Both the position numbers and the translations under genes were made by a program. Below are positions 1 to 6,377 of a stretch of 11,054 nucleotides of DNA, in pieces; position 1 is the stretch's first letter; the number at the start of each line of letters is the position of its first letter. The stretch lies in the NCBI GenBank assembly GCA_002427475.1, contig DIRG01000039.1, forward strand, positions 564-11,617, given 5' to 3'. Under the pieces are notes generated by a model. It was not told where the DNA came from, did not search any database, and saw only the letters and a list, made by a program, of their open reading frames with translations. The DNA is from Mageeibacillus sp. UBA5442. GTDB taxonomy: Bacteria > Bacillota > Clostridia > Saccharofermentanales > DTU023.

Positions 1-197
1 CCCTGCCAGTAAATCTCACCCTCGTCCCGGGTGTAGACACCTGTAAGTATCTTCATCAGGGTCGATTTTCCAGCCCCGTTCTCCCCTACCAGAGCCATAA
101 TCCTGCCCCGGTAGACATTGAAATCTACGGCATCCAAGACTTTGTTGCCGGAAAAAGATTTGTGAATATTTTTCATTTGCAGAATCGCTTCAGCCAT
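1..197 (-). CDS. rbsA: Sugar ABC transporter ATP-binding protein, RbsA-like (5' part only)
   Basis: This is the N-terminal 65 residues of an ABC ATPase that runs off the left edge. The Walker A motif GENGAGKST is visible at residues 38-46, and the start [15 protein letters not shown] with the following [11 protein letters not shown] is typical of the first nucleotide-binding domain of RbsA/MglA/XylG-type double ATPases. Those proteins drive import of ribose or related sugars through an RbsC-type permease at the cytoplasmic membrane. The ATG at 195-197 is preceded by a clear AAGGAG ribosome binding site. The gene lies 85 bases downstream of ribokinase on the same strand, which favours ribose as substrate. 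Xylose, galactose or nucleoside importers share this N-terminus, so the sugar is not proven. Confidence 0.88.
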   Translation of the reverse strand, partial: MAEAILQMKNIHKSFSGNKVLDAVDFNVYRGRIMALVGENGAGKSTLMKILTGVYTRDEGEIYWQ

Positions 198-224
198 ATC
201 TACTCCTTAAACCGGATTCCGGAT

Positions 225-281
225 CGCAGAGTGATATCGCGCTGGCCGCGCGCTTTTTTTGCGTCGACCTTACACTCTGCG
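225..281 (-). other. Intercistronic inverted repeat between rbsK and rbsA
   Basis: The arms CGCAGAGTG (225-233) and CACTCTGCG (273-281) are perfect 9-bp complements separated by 39 bases. In the minus-strand transcript the hairpin starts one base after the rbsK stop codon and ends before the rbsA ribosome binding site. There is no U-tract after it in that direction, so it is not a normal terminator for rbsK. It may stabilise or divide the mRNA so that rbsK and rbsA are expressed at different levels. A short palindrome, CCGGATTCCGG at 212-222, follows it. Confidence 0.5.
238..260 (+). terminator. Terminator-like hairpin on the strand opposite the rbs operon
   Basis: CGCGC (238-242) pairs with GCGCG (248-252) around the loop TGGCC, and seven T residues follow at 254-260. 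The shape is that of an intrinsic terminator for rightward transcription. The only thing it could stop here is transcription antisense to rbsA, because no plus-strand gene ends nearby. It lies inside the larger 225-281 repeat. The GC stem is only 5 bp, so chance is possible. Confidence 0.35.
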
Positions 282-282
282 T

Positions 283-1215
283 TTAACTTTTATCTAAACG
301 ACGCTCCTCATACCAAGCAGCAAAATCCGCCATCTCTTCCTGAGTCGGTAGCGATGGCTGCGCCCCAGCCCTCGTCACGGAAATCGCCGACGCCTTCATG
401 GCGAAATGAATAGCATCATGTATGGATGAACCATTGTCCAAGGCAGCGACTAGCGCCCCATTGAAGCAGTCACCCGCTGCTGTCGAGTCGGTCATTTTGA
501 CCAAATAGCTCGGATAATGTTCCGCTACGTCACCTTCCATATAGAGGCATCCTCTAGAACCCAAGGTGACAATGAGTGACTTGACGCCACTCGCCATTAA
601 TTTTTCACCCGCTGCCGTACACTCTTCCATGCTACTAGTGCCCATACCGCTTAAAAGCTCCAACTCCGTCTCGTTAGGGGTCAAAATATCTACATCAGCC
701 AAGAGTTCAGCGGGCAGCGCTTGCGCCGGAGCAGGATTCAAGACTGTCAGACAGTCGTGTTCTTTCGCCAAAGACAGCGCTTCAGCGACCACATCCAGCG
801 GGCATTCCAGCTGGGCCAACACAACTGATGAGCGCGCAAAGAGATCCTCATCCTGACGAATGTCGTCCACATTAATATCAAAATTAGCTCCCGAAACCAC
901 AGTTATAGAATTATTCCCGGCGGCATCAACCAAAATCATGGCCATGCCACTCGGCTCAGAGCTCAGTTTAATACGGGAAATATCGATCTCGTCTTTCTCT
1001 AAAGACGCCAACAGTTGTCGTCCCATGTCATCTTGACCAACAGCGCCGATCATCTTGACATCTCCGCCCAAACGAGCAGCAGCCACGGCCTGATTGCCGC
1101 CTTTGCCACCTTCAATCTGATTAAATTCTCCTCCCAGAACCGTTTCACCCACACGCGGGATTCGTTCCGTTTGCACAACCAGATCCATGTTTAAACTGCC
1201 AACAACTGTAATCAC
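283..1215 (-). CDS. rbsK: Ribokinase
   Basis: This PfkB-family sugar kinase transfers phosphate from ATP to ribose to give ribose 5-phosphate in the cytoplasm. The 310-residue length matches ribokinases. Visible motifs are the substrate-binding N9-x-D11 in VVGSLNMDLVV, GGKGGNQA at 36-43, NPAPA at 160-164, NETE at 181-184, TLGSRG at 217-222 and the DSTAAGD signature at 243-249, where D249 is the expected catalytic base. I chose the GTG at 1213-1215, which gives MITVVGSLNMDL and has GAGG (1224-1227) 8 bases upstream. The frame stays open upstream to 1359, but that extension is unlike any ribokinase N-terminus. The gene is first in an operon with rbsA. No rbsD or rbsR is visible, although the rest of the operon is outside the window. 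Confidence 0.93.
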   Translation of the reverse strand: MITVVGSLNMDLVVQTERIPRVGETVLGGEFNQIEGGKGGNQAVAAARLGGDVKMIGAVGQDDMGRQLLASLEKDEIDISRIKLSSEPSGMAMILVDAAGNNSITVVSGANFDINVDDIRQDEDLFARSSVVLAQLECPLDVVAEALSLAKEHDCLTVLNPAPAQALPAELLADVDILTPNETELELLSGMGTSSMEECTAAGEKLMASGVKSLIVTLGSRGCLYMEGDVAEHYPSYLVKMTDSTAAGDCFNGALVAALDNGSSIHDAIHFAMKASAISVTRAGAQPSLPTQEEMADFAAWYEERRLDKS

Positions 1216-1235
1216 ATTCGCAACCTCGCTTAATC

Positions 1236-1251
1236 TAATAAGCCTATTATA
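1236..1251 (-). promoter_or_regulatory. Probable rbsK -10 box with overlapping palindrome
   Basis: A consensus TATAAT is read on the minus strand at 1246-1251, about 30 bases before the rbsK start. No good -35 box is seen at the usual 16-18 base spacing. A near-symmetric 14-mer, TAATAAGCCTATTA at 1236-1249 (12 of 14 positions symmetric), overlaps the -10 box and the expected transcription start. That is where a repressor operator would sit. AT-rich palindromes arise easily by chance. Confidence 0.4.
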
Positions 1252-1346
1252 ACAAATGAAAAGCCCCCCTTTCGAAGATGCCTGCGTCCTTTTTTCCAAT
1301 GATACCGTTTTGCACGACGCGGCCAGAGCGGTCACGTCCGTGGTTT

Positions 1347-1380
1347 TTGACGCAGCCAAGCCTATATCGCCCTGTATACT
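1347..1380 (+). promoter_or_regulatory. Weak promoter candidate for the hyuA-like operon
   Basis: A TTGACG (1347-1352) and a TATACT (1375-1380) lie upstream of the chosen start at 1418, but their spacing is 22 bases, longer than the usual 16-18. TATACT is the likelier real element. The rest of the 1216-1417 interval shows no other clear signal. Confidence 0.22.
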
Positions 1381-1417
1381 GTTAGAAGGAAAGATTGAGG
1401 AAGGAAGTGATTCACTG

Positions 1418-3103
1418 ATGATTCTCGCACTTGATATGGGCGGAACTCACGTCGACGGCGTTTTACTAGAGGCAGGCCAGCTACTGAAAGCGGTCAAACA
1501 TGAGGTACAGAGAGACGACCTCTTCGCCTCCATTTGGCAATGTCTGCAGGAACTGCTGCAAGATCAAGAAAAAGACGACATTCGTCGCATCCAACTGAGC
1601 ACTACCGTCAGCACCAATGCCATTGTCGAAAACAAAATCGCCAAGGTCGGCGTCATCATCCAAAGCGGTCCCGGCATTAATTGGGGCTATGAGCGCATGG
1701 GCACTCAAGTCCACAAGCTCTCCGGCAGCACCGATCACCGCGGTGTCGTTGTTGATCCTTACGATAAGAATGAGCTCAAAAAAATCCGCAGCAGCTTCCA
1801 AACAGAAGGCGTGGAAAATCTCGCCATCATAAGCAAATTTTCGCCTCGCAACCCGGACACCGAGCAAGAGATCGCAAGCTTTTTCGCAGCTGCTTACGAC
1901 GAAATCACTCTTGGGCATAGCCTCTCTGGCAAGCTGAACTTCCCACGCCGCATCGAGACAGCCTATCTCAACGCAGCCGTATCCACCACCTTCCGCCAGT
2001 TCGCCGAAAGCATCCTAACCGCACTCAAAAAGGAAGGCATCAACGCCCCCGTTTACATACTCAAGGCCGATGGCGGCACTCTCGACCTTGACACTGCCCT
2101 CTTGAGGCCGGTCGAAACCATCCTCTCCGGACCCGCTGCCAGCTATGTGGGTATGAGCGCCCTTTTCCCTACGGAAAAACACGACGCCATACTCCTCGAC
2201 ATCGGCGGCACTACCACTGACATATTTTTCTTAGCAGAAGGAGAACCGCTCTTCGAACCTATGGGCAGCGAAATCGACGGTCGTAAAACGCTAGTCCGCG
2301 CTATCTACAGCCATTCGCACGGTCTCGGCGGCGACAGTTACATCAGACACGAAGATGGCTGCATCAAGATCGGGCCCGAGCGACGTGGCTCGGCGGTAGC
2401 CTTCGGCGGCGAAGAGCTCACACCCACAGATGCCTTGGTCGTCCTTGGTTTAATGGAAGCTAAATATCCGGAAAAAGCCGAGCAGGCACTGAGTCAATTT
2501 GCTGCCACAATGGACCTGGATCGCACTGCCTGCGCCCACCTGATTGTCGAGCATTTTTGCGAACGCATCATGCAGGTAATTGCCGAAAAACTGGAACAAA
2601 TCAACAGCAGTCCCGTCTATACCATCAAGGAGCTTCTGCACGGACAGCGGATCGAGCCCAAGTCGATAAAGGTGATCGGCGGTCCGGCTAGGGCCCTAGC
2701 CGGCCACCTAAGTGACGCAGCCGGCATGGAAATCTCTTTCCCGGAAAACTACGAGATCGCCAACGCACTCGGTGCCGCCCTCGCCAAGCCGACGAGCGAA
2801 ATCTCCTTGTACGCCAATACGGAGCGGCGCATAGTTTCTATCCCAGAACTACAGATCTACGAGAAAATCGATAAATCCTTCGATCAAGCGGACGCAGAAG
2901 AGTATGCCCTGCGTGCCGTGAAAGAAACCGCTCAAGCTATGGATTTGTCGGCCGAAAAGACCGAGGTCGAAATCACGGAATCCAGCTCCTTTAATATGGT
3001 CCGCGGCTTTATGGGTCGGGAACGTAATATTCGCGTCCGTGCCCAGATCAAGCCGGGCTTACTTTATGACTATCAGTCGCAGAAGCAAGGAGGCACGGCA
3101 TGA
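1418..3103 (+). CDS. Hydantoinase A/oxoprolinase-family ATPase (HyuA-like)
   Basis: This is a 561-residue protein with the ASKHA (sugar kinase/actin-type) ATP-binding fold of the HyuA/5-oxoprolinase family. The phosphate motif DMGGTHVDG lies at residues 6-14 and STTVSTNAIVENK at 61-73. The block around TILSGPAAS is at 234-242, the second phosphate motif LDIGGTTTDIF at 260-270, HGLGGDS at 301-307 and GGPARALAG at 421-429. Family members couple ATP hydrolysis to opening of hydantoin, oxoproline or similar cyclic amides, usually with a HyuB subunit. No HyuB is present here, and the protein is shorter than classical HyuA (about 690 residues). I chose the ATG at 1418 because the first motif then begins at residue 2 and GGAAG lies about 10 bases upstream. 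The frame is open back to 1256 but that part shows no family features. The stop overlaps the next start (ATGA), implying coupled translation. The substrate is unknown. Confidence 0.85.
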   Translation: MILALDMGGTHVDGVLLEAGQLLKAVKHEVQRDDLFASIWQCLQELLQDQEKDDIRRIQLSTTVSTNAIVENKIAKVGVIIQSGPGINWGYERMGTQVHKLSGSTDHRGVVVDPYDKNELKKIRSSFQTEGVENLAIISKFSPRNPDTEQEIASFFAAAYDEITLGHSLSGKLNFPRRIETAYLNAAVSTTFRQFAESILTALKKEGINAPVYILKADGGTLDLDTALLRPVETILSGPAASYVGMSALFPTEKHDAILLDIGGTTTDIFFLAEGEPLFEPMGSEIDGRKTLVRAIYSHSHGLGGDSYIRHEDGCIKIGPERRGSAVAFGGEELTPTDALVVLGLMEAKYPEKAEQALSQFAATMDLDRTACAHLIVEHFCERIMQVIAEKLEQINSSPVYTIKELLHGQRIEPKSIKVIGGPARALAGHLSDAAGMEISFPENYEIANALGAALAKPTSEISLYANTERRIVSIPELQIYEKIDKSFDQADAEEYALRAVKETAQAMDLSAEKTEVEITESSSFNMVRGFMGRERNIRVRAQIKPGLLYDYQSQKQGGTA

Positions 3104-4407
3104 AAGCCAAAAATTCATTAGCCCTAATTTTCTTTCCGGCCTTTGACTGGGCCATTTCTCCCACCCATCCCGAGCGCGAAGAAAGGTTGCTCTATACGCA
3201 GGATCAGATTTTCGAGGAAGGCGTTGAAGACATCGCAGGGATTCGGTTTTTTAATCCTGATCTGGCCACTGCTGCCGATGTGGAACGAGTGCATTTCGCC
3301 TACCCGGATGTGGACTCCATCGTGACGGAATCGCATCTGATCGCAGCCGGCGGCATGATGCGTGCGCTGGATGCTGTAATGTCGAAGGAGACGGATAAGG
3401 CTTTCGCCATGGTGCGGCCTCCGGGTCACCATGCCCAGCGTGTGACCTATGGGGATAGGGGTTTTTGCATCATCAACATCGAAGCGGTCGGGCTGGAATA
3501 TATCCGGCAAAAGCACCCTGATCTGCGCGTGGCTATTGTGGACACGGACTGTCATCACGGTGACGGCACGGAGGATATCTACTGGAACGACCCCGACACG
3601 CTGTTCATTTCCTTTCATCAGGATGGCAGGACGCTCTATCCCGGCACCGGCGAGCAGAGCGAACTGGGCGGGCCTGCAGCTTACGGCTACAATATAAATA
3701 TTCCGCTGCCCCCTAACACGGGTGATGAGGGTTTTCTGCACGTGCTGGACAACGTCGTCTTGCCAATTCTCGACGACTATCAGCCGGATCTGATCATAAA
3801 CTCCGCCGGGCAGGATAATCATTACACGGATCCCTTAACCAATATGAATTTCTCGGCCCAAGGCTACGCTCTTTTGAATGAAAAGCTCAATCCCGACGTG
3901 GCTGTTCTGGAAGGCGGCTATTCGATTGAAGGCGCTCTGCCCTACGTCAATCTGGGCATTGTCCTGGCTATGGCGGGGCTGGATTATTCCGGCGTGCACG
4001 AACCCGACTACCATAAGGGCAAGTGGCGCCAGAGTCTTCGTGTAACACGACAGGTAGAGGAAATCTCGGCTCAGGTTTTGAAAACATGGAAAGAGCGGAA
4101 GCAGCTGGCGGAGAAAGAATTCAAGGGCAAGGACAGGGTTTCGCGACAGAGGCAGGTCTACTACGATACGGCCGGCATTATGGAGACGCAGCGCCAAGAC
4201 TTCTTTATCTGTGGCGACTGCCCAGGGGTCAACGTGATCCATTCCACGAACGACCGCTCTGCCAGTCTTCTCGGAGTGCAGATTCCGCGCCAAGCCTGCC
4301 CTAACTGCCAAAAGCTCGGCTACCGCCTCTACGAAGAAGCGGCTCAAATAAAGGTGAAACGCAAATTTCTGCAAGACCAAAGCAGCGATCAGTTCTTCCG
4401 TGCCTGA
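3100..4407 (+). CDS. Histone-deacetylase-family zinc amidohydrolase with C-terminal Cys4 ribbon
   Basis: This 435-residue protein belongs to the arginase/deacetylase fold family that includes AcuC and acetylpolyamine amidohydrolases, which hydrolyse acyl-amide bonds using Zn2+. All key residues are visible: the RPPGHHA motif with H110-H111, DTDCHHGDGT with likely zinc ligands D150 and H152, the third ligand D239 in SAGQDNHYTDP, and the transition-state tyrosine Y274 in LEGGY. The enzyme domain ends near residue 300. A charged linker (about 305-355) follows, then an extra module with CGDC at 371-374 and CPNC at 400-403, which looks like a four-cysteine zinc ribbon and is not part of the usual catalytic fold. 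The start codon overlaps the upstream stop (ATGA) and has a strong AAGGAGG site at 3087-3093. The natural substrate cannot be read from the sequence; bacteria lack histones, so a small acylated amine, or less likely acyl-lysine in protein, is plausible. No convincing terminator lies between this gene and convergent thpR. Confidence 0.9.
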   Translation: MKAKNSLALIFFPAFDWAISPTHPEREERLLYTQDQIFEEGVEDIAGIRFFNPDLATAADVERVHFAYPDVDSIVTESHLIAAGGMMRALDAVMSKETDKAFAMVRPPGHHAQRVTYGDRGFCIINIEAVGLEYIRQKHPDLRVAIVDTDCHHGDGTEDIYWNDPDTLFISFHQDGRTLYPGTGEQSELGGPAAYGYNINIPLPPNTGDEGFLHVLDNVVLPILDDYQPDLIINSAGQDNHYTDPLTNMNFSAQGYALLNEKLNPDVAVLEGGYSIEGALPYVNLGIVLAMAGLDYSGVHEPDYHKGKWRQSLRVTRQVEEISAQVLKTWKERKQLAEKEFKGKDRVSRQRQVYYDTAGIMETQRQDFFICGDCPGVNVIHSTNDRSASLLGVQIPRQACPNCQKLGYRLYEEAAQIKVKRKFLQDQSSDQFFRA

Positions 4408-4471
4408 TCATTTTCTGTGCCTGGCACGAAATGTGAATTGTGCGACAGCCAATGACAGAAATTGATCGATT

Positions 4472-5014
4472 TTACCTGAAAAATTTGTAGAGAGGTGTAT
4501 AGAGCATCCCGTGCTGCGTGAATTCGCTTTTGAACAAGACGATGTTGGTGAAATTGGCGCTGGTCTCAGCTAGCGGTAATTGCTCTTTCACTTCCTGCCA
4601 AGGTGAGGCGAGCTGAGTTCTGCGGGCCAGCGTCACGTGGGTTTTCCAAGGACGACGATCGACTTCAAAGCCCTGCTCTCGTAAAAGCTCGCCCAGATTC
4701 TCACGCAAGCCCAGCAGCTCCGTCGACACTTCCAGATCCGCAAAGACCAGCAGGCCGTCGCGGCGCTTGAAGTAATCGTAAGCCCGAAGCCGCGAAGTCA
4801 AGCGTTCTAATGGCGGCAGTTCCACCTCTGCCAGCGCGAGCAGCAAACGTTCACAGTCGCTTGCCTCCGTCTCACCCAGAAAATGTAAGGTCAGGTGTAG
4901 ATTCTCCGCCTTAGTCAAAGAGAGTTTCTTGCTCTTACAGCGCAAAAGCCCCTGCGCCTCTTCCAGAACCTGCATCTGTTCCGTCGCCAAACTGGCCGCG
5001 ATGAATAAACGCAT
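4472..5014 (-). CDS. thpR: RNA 2',3'-cyclic phosphodiesterase (LigT/ThpR family)
   Basis: A 180-residue member of the 2H phosphoesterase superfamily. The two defining HxTx catalytic motifs are present: HLTL at 40-43 in ENLHLTLHFLG, and HVTL at 126-129 in WKTHVTLARR. The N-terminus MRLFIAASL and the overall length match ThpR. The enzyme hydrolyses 2',3'-cyclic phosphates on RNA ends, a role in RNA repair or turnover, and some members also show ligase activity in vitro. The ATG lies 9 bases after the stop of the upstream DUF438 gene, so the two are probably co-transcribed. The ribosome binding site is weak (TAGG in the overlap region), suggesting that translation relies partly on the upstream gene. 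It faces the HDAC-like gene tail to tail. Confidence 0.92.
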   Translation of the reverse strand: MRLFIAASLATEQMQVLEEAQGLLRCKSKKLSLTKAENLHLTLHFLGETEASDCERLLLALAEVELPPLERLTSRLRAYDYFKRRDGLLVFADLEVSTELLGLRENLGELLREQGFEVDRRPWKTHVTLARRTQLASPWQEVKEQLPLAETSANFTNIVLFKSEFTQHGMLYTPLYKFFR

Positions 5015-5023
5015 GACCTAAAC

Positions 5024-6202
5024 CTACCACTCCGCCAGACGTCGATCGCCTTCCAGAGCCTGCAATTCCGTTATGTCTTGGCTCACTTCCAGCACACCTC
5101 GGTAAGTCCCATCCGCATCACGCAGAGCGAAATATTCGATCAGAAGCTTTCGCCCCTTGACGGCGATCCAGAAGCGGGCATGACTTTTGCTGCCTTCGCG
5201 GAACGCATCTACAATCTCCTCCACCTTATCCAGCGATTTTGGCGGATGGCAGTTCTTCACCTCGCGCCCGATAACAGCCGGGCTCCGCGGGAAAATCCTG
5301 TGCGGCGGATTATTAAAATAGAGAACGCGATTGTTTTCATCAACGACGGTGAAGTCTACCGGCAGATTATTCAGAACCAAGTTCAGCTGTTCGAAATTCA
5401 AACTACCGGTCAAGCTGCTGAACTCCCCTACTGGTGCATCTTCCTGCAAGCGGCCGAAGTCAATATCCTCTACTTCTTTGCGCACATCGAAGGCGGTCGG
5501 ATAAGCGCGGGACTGCTGGTACATCGCTGTCCAGTCCTCCTCCGTTAAGAGATCCTCCGCCACAGCGAAGAGCAGCCGCTCTTCTTTAAAAGGCATGCTG
5601 GCGTAGGCCGCAAAGAGCTCGCCCGCTAATTTGTGCAGCTGACCCGTCTTTGTCTCGGGATTAGAAAAAGCTGCCACAGAACGTTCCAGCGTCTCTTCCG
5701 CAGCGTCATGCCAGGCCCACAAAAGCGCCAATCCCGACAAGGCCTCGGCCTTTTGCTCCAAAGTGGGGAAGAAAATATTCTGCAGACGCACAAAATGTGT
5801 TTTCATTTCACGTAAGACCTGCATAATCTCGACGATCTCGCGATCCCTCTCGTCCGAGCGCTCTTCCCGAAATAAGGGCCGCAGTTCTCCCAAGAGATCC
5901 ATCATGGCCTGGTTTTCGGCGCGCAAATCTTGCAAGAAAGGATCATCCTGCCGCACTTCCTCAAAGTCATCGTCACGTTGCGTGGCGAGGATCACGCGCG
6001 GCACCACTTCAAGTATTTCATCTGCACTGTGGCCACGCTCCATAACCTGATAAAAAGCCTGAAACATCTCCAGACTCTCCAGTCCTCCAAAGCCATCACA
6101 ATGTCTTTGGTAGGTCTCTCTGACGTCGTCTTCATTAAGAAGGCATTCAATATATGAAATCAGGTTTTCAACTCTTTTTTCCGAACTATTATTTGTCTGC
6201 AT
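5024..6202 (-). CDS. DUF438 protein with hemerythrin-like and PAS domains
   Basis: A 392-residue cytoplasmic protein with three parts: a DUF438 helical N-terminus (about 8-72), a hemerythrin-like four-helix region (about 85-220), and a C-terminal PAS domain (about 270-380). The PAS domain carries the family signature NCHPPKS at 318-324 and ends in EVSQDIT. Such proteins are common in anaerobes and are presumed redox or ligand sensors, without established function. The hemerythrin part keeps H136 (KTHFVR), H165 (AWHDAAEE) and the FKEE stretch at 205-208. The usual His-Pro-x-His start of the domain reads DDPFLQD here (86-92), so a normal di-iron site is doubtful. I chose the ATG at 6202 because AAAGG lies 9 bases upstream. 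A TTG at 6211 is in frame but abuts that site. The gene forms an operon with thpR. Confidence 0.87.
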   Translation of the reverse strand: MQTNNSSEKRVENLISYIECLLNEDDVRETYQRHCDGFGGLESLEMFQAFYQVMERGHSADEILEVVPRVILATQRDDDFEEVRQDDPFLQDLRAENQAMMDLLGELRPLFREERSDERDREIVEIMQVLREMKTHFVRLQNIFFPTLEQKAEALSGLALLWAWHDAAEETLERSVAAFSNPETKTGQLHKLAGELFAAYASMPFKEERLLFAVAEDLLTEEDWTAMYQQSRAYPTAFDVRKEVEDIDFGRLQEDAPVGEFSSLTGSLNFEQLNLVLNNLPVDFTVVDENNRVLYFNNPPHRIFPRSPAVIGREVKNCHPPKSLDKVEEIVDAFREGSKSHARFWIAVKGRKLLIEYFALRDADGTYRGVLEVSQDITELQALEGDRRLAEW

Positions 6203-6232
6203 GGCTACCAACCTTTAACTTATATTATTGAG

Positions 6233-6238
6233 ATTATA
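6233..6238 (-). promoter_or_regulatory. Probable -10 box for the DUF438-thpR operon
   Basis: A consensus TATAAT read on the minus strand lies about 31 bases upstream of the DUF438 start codon. The best -35 match (TTAAGG, read on the minus strand at 6257-6262, 18-base spacing) is poor, so the call rests on the -10 and its position. Confidence 0.4.
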
Positions 6239-6316
6239 ATAGCATTAGTTTCGGAGCCTTAAGCTGTGGAAGCTAACTCTATAGGCCATCTCGATACGAG
6301 CGTTCCGTAACGGCTA

Positions 6317-6348
6317 TTGCTGACAAGATTATGAGATACTTATATTCT
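6317..6348 (+). promoter_or_regulatory. Candidate promoter for the BrkB-family gene
   Basis: Two overlapping readings are possible: TTGCTG (6317-6322) with TATATT (6341-6346) at 18 bases, or CTGACA (6320-6325) with TATTCT (6343-6348) at 17 bases. Transcription would start near 6355, with a GGTGA ribosome binding site at 6366-6370 before the ATG at 6378. Confidence 0.45.
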
Positions 6349-6377
6349 ATGGTGAAATTACGATTGGTGATAAGACG

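Noticed and set aside
1256..1417. N-terminal extension of the HyuA-like protein from an ATG at 1256
   Set aside because: The extra 54 residues have no family similarity, and the first ATP-binding motif normally begins within a few residues of the start. The ATG at 1418 fits and has an upstream GGAAG.
3124..3822. Open frame of 232 codons antisense to the HDAC-like gene
   Set aside because: It lies wholly opposite a gene with intact catalytic motifs and shows no recognisable domain; a shadow frame.
4408..4440. Hairpin around GTGCCTGGCAC after the HDAC-like stop as a terminator
   Set aside because: The stem needs bulges, the core is only 3-4 bp with a 5-base loop, and no T-run follows on either strand.
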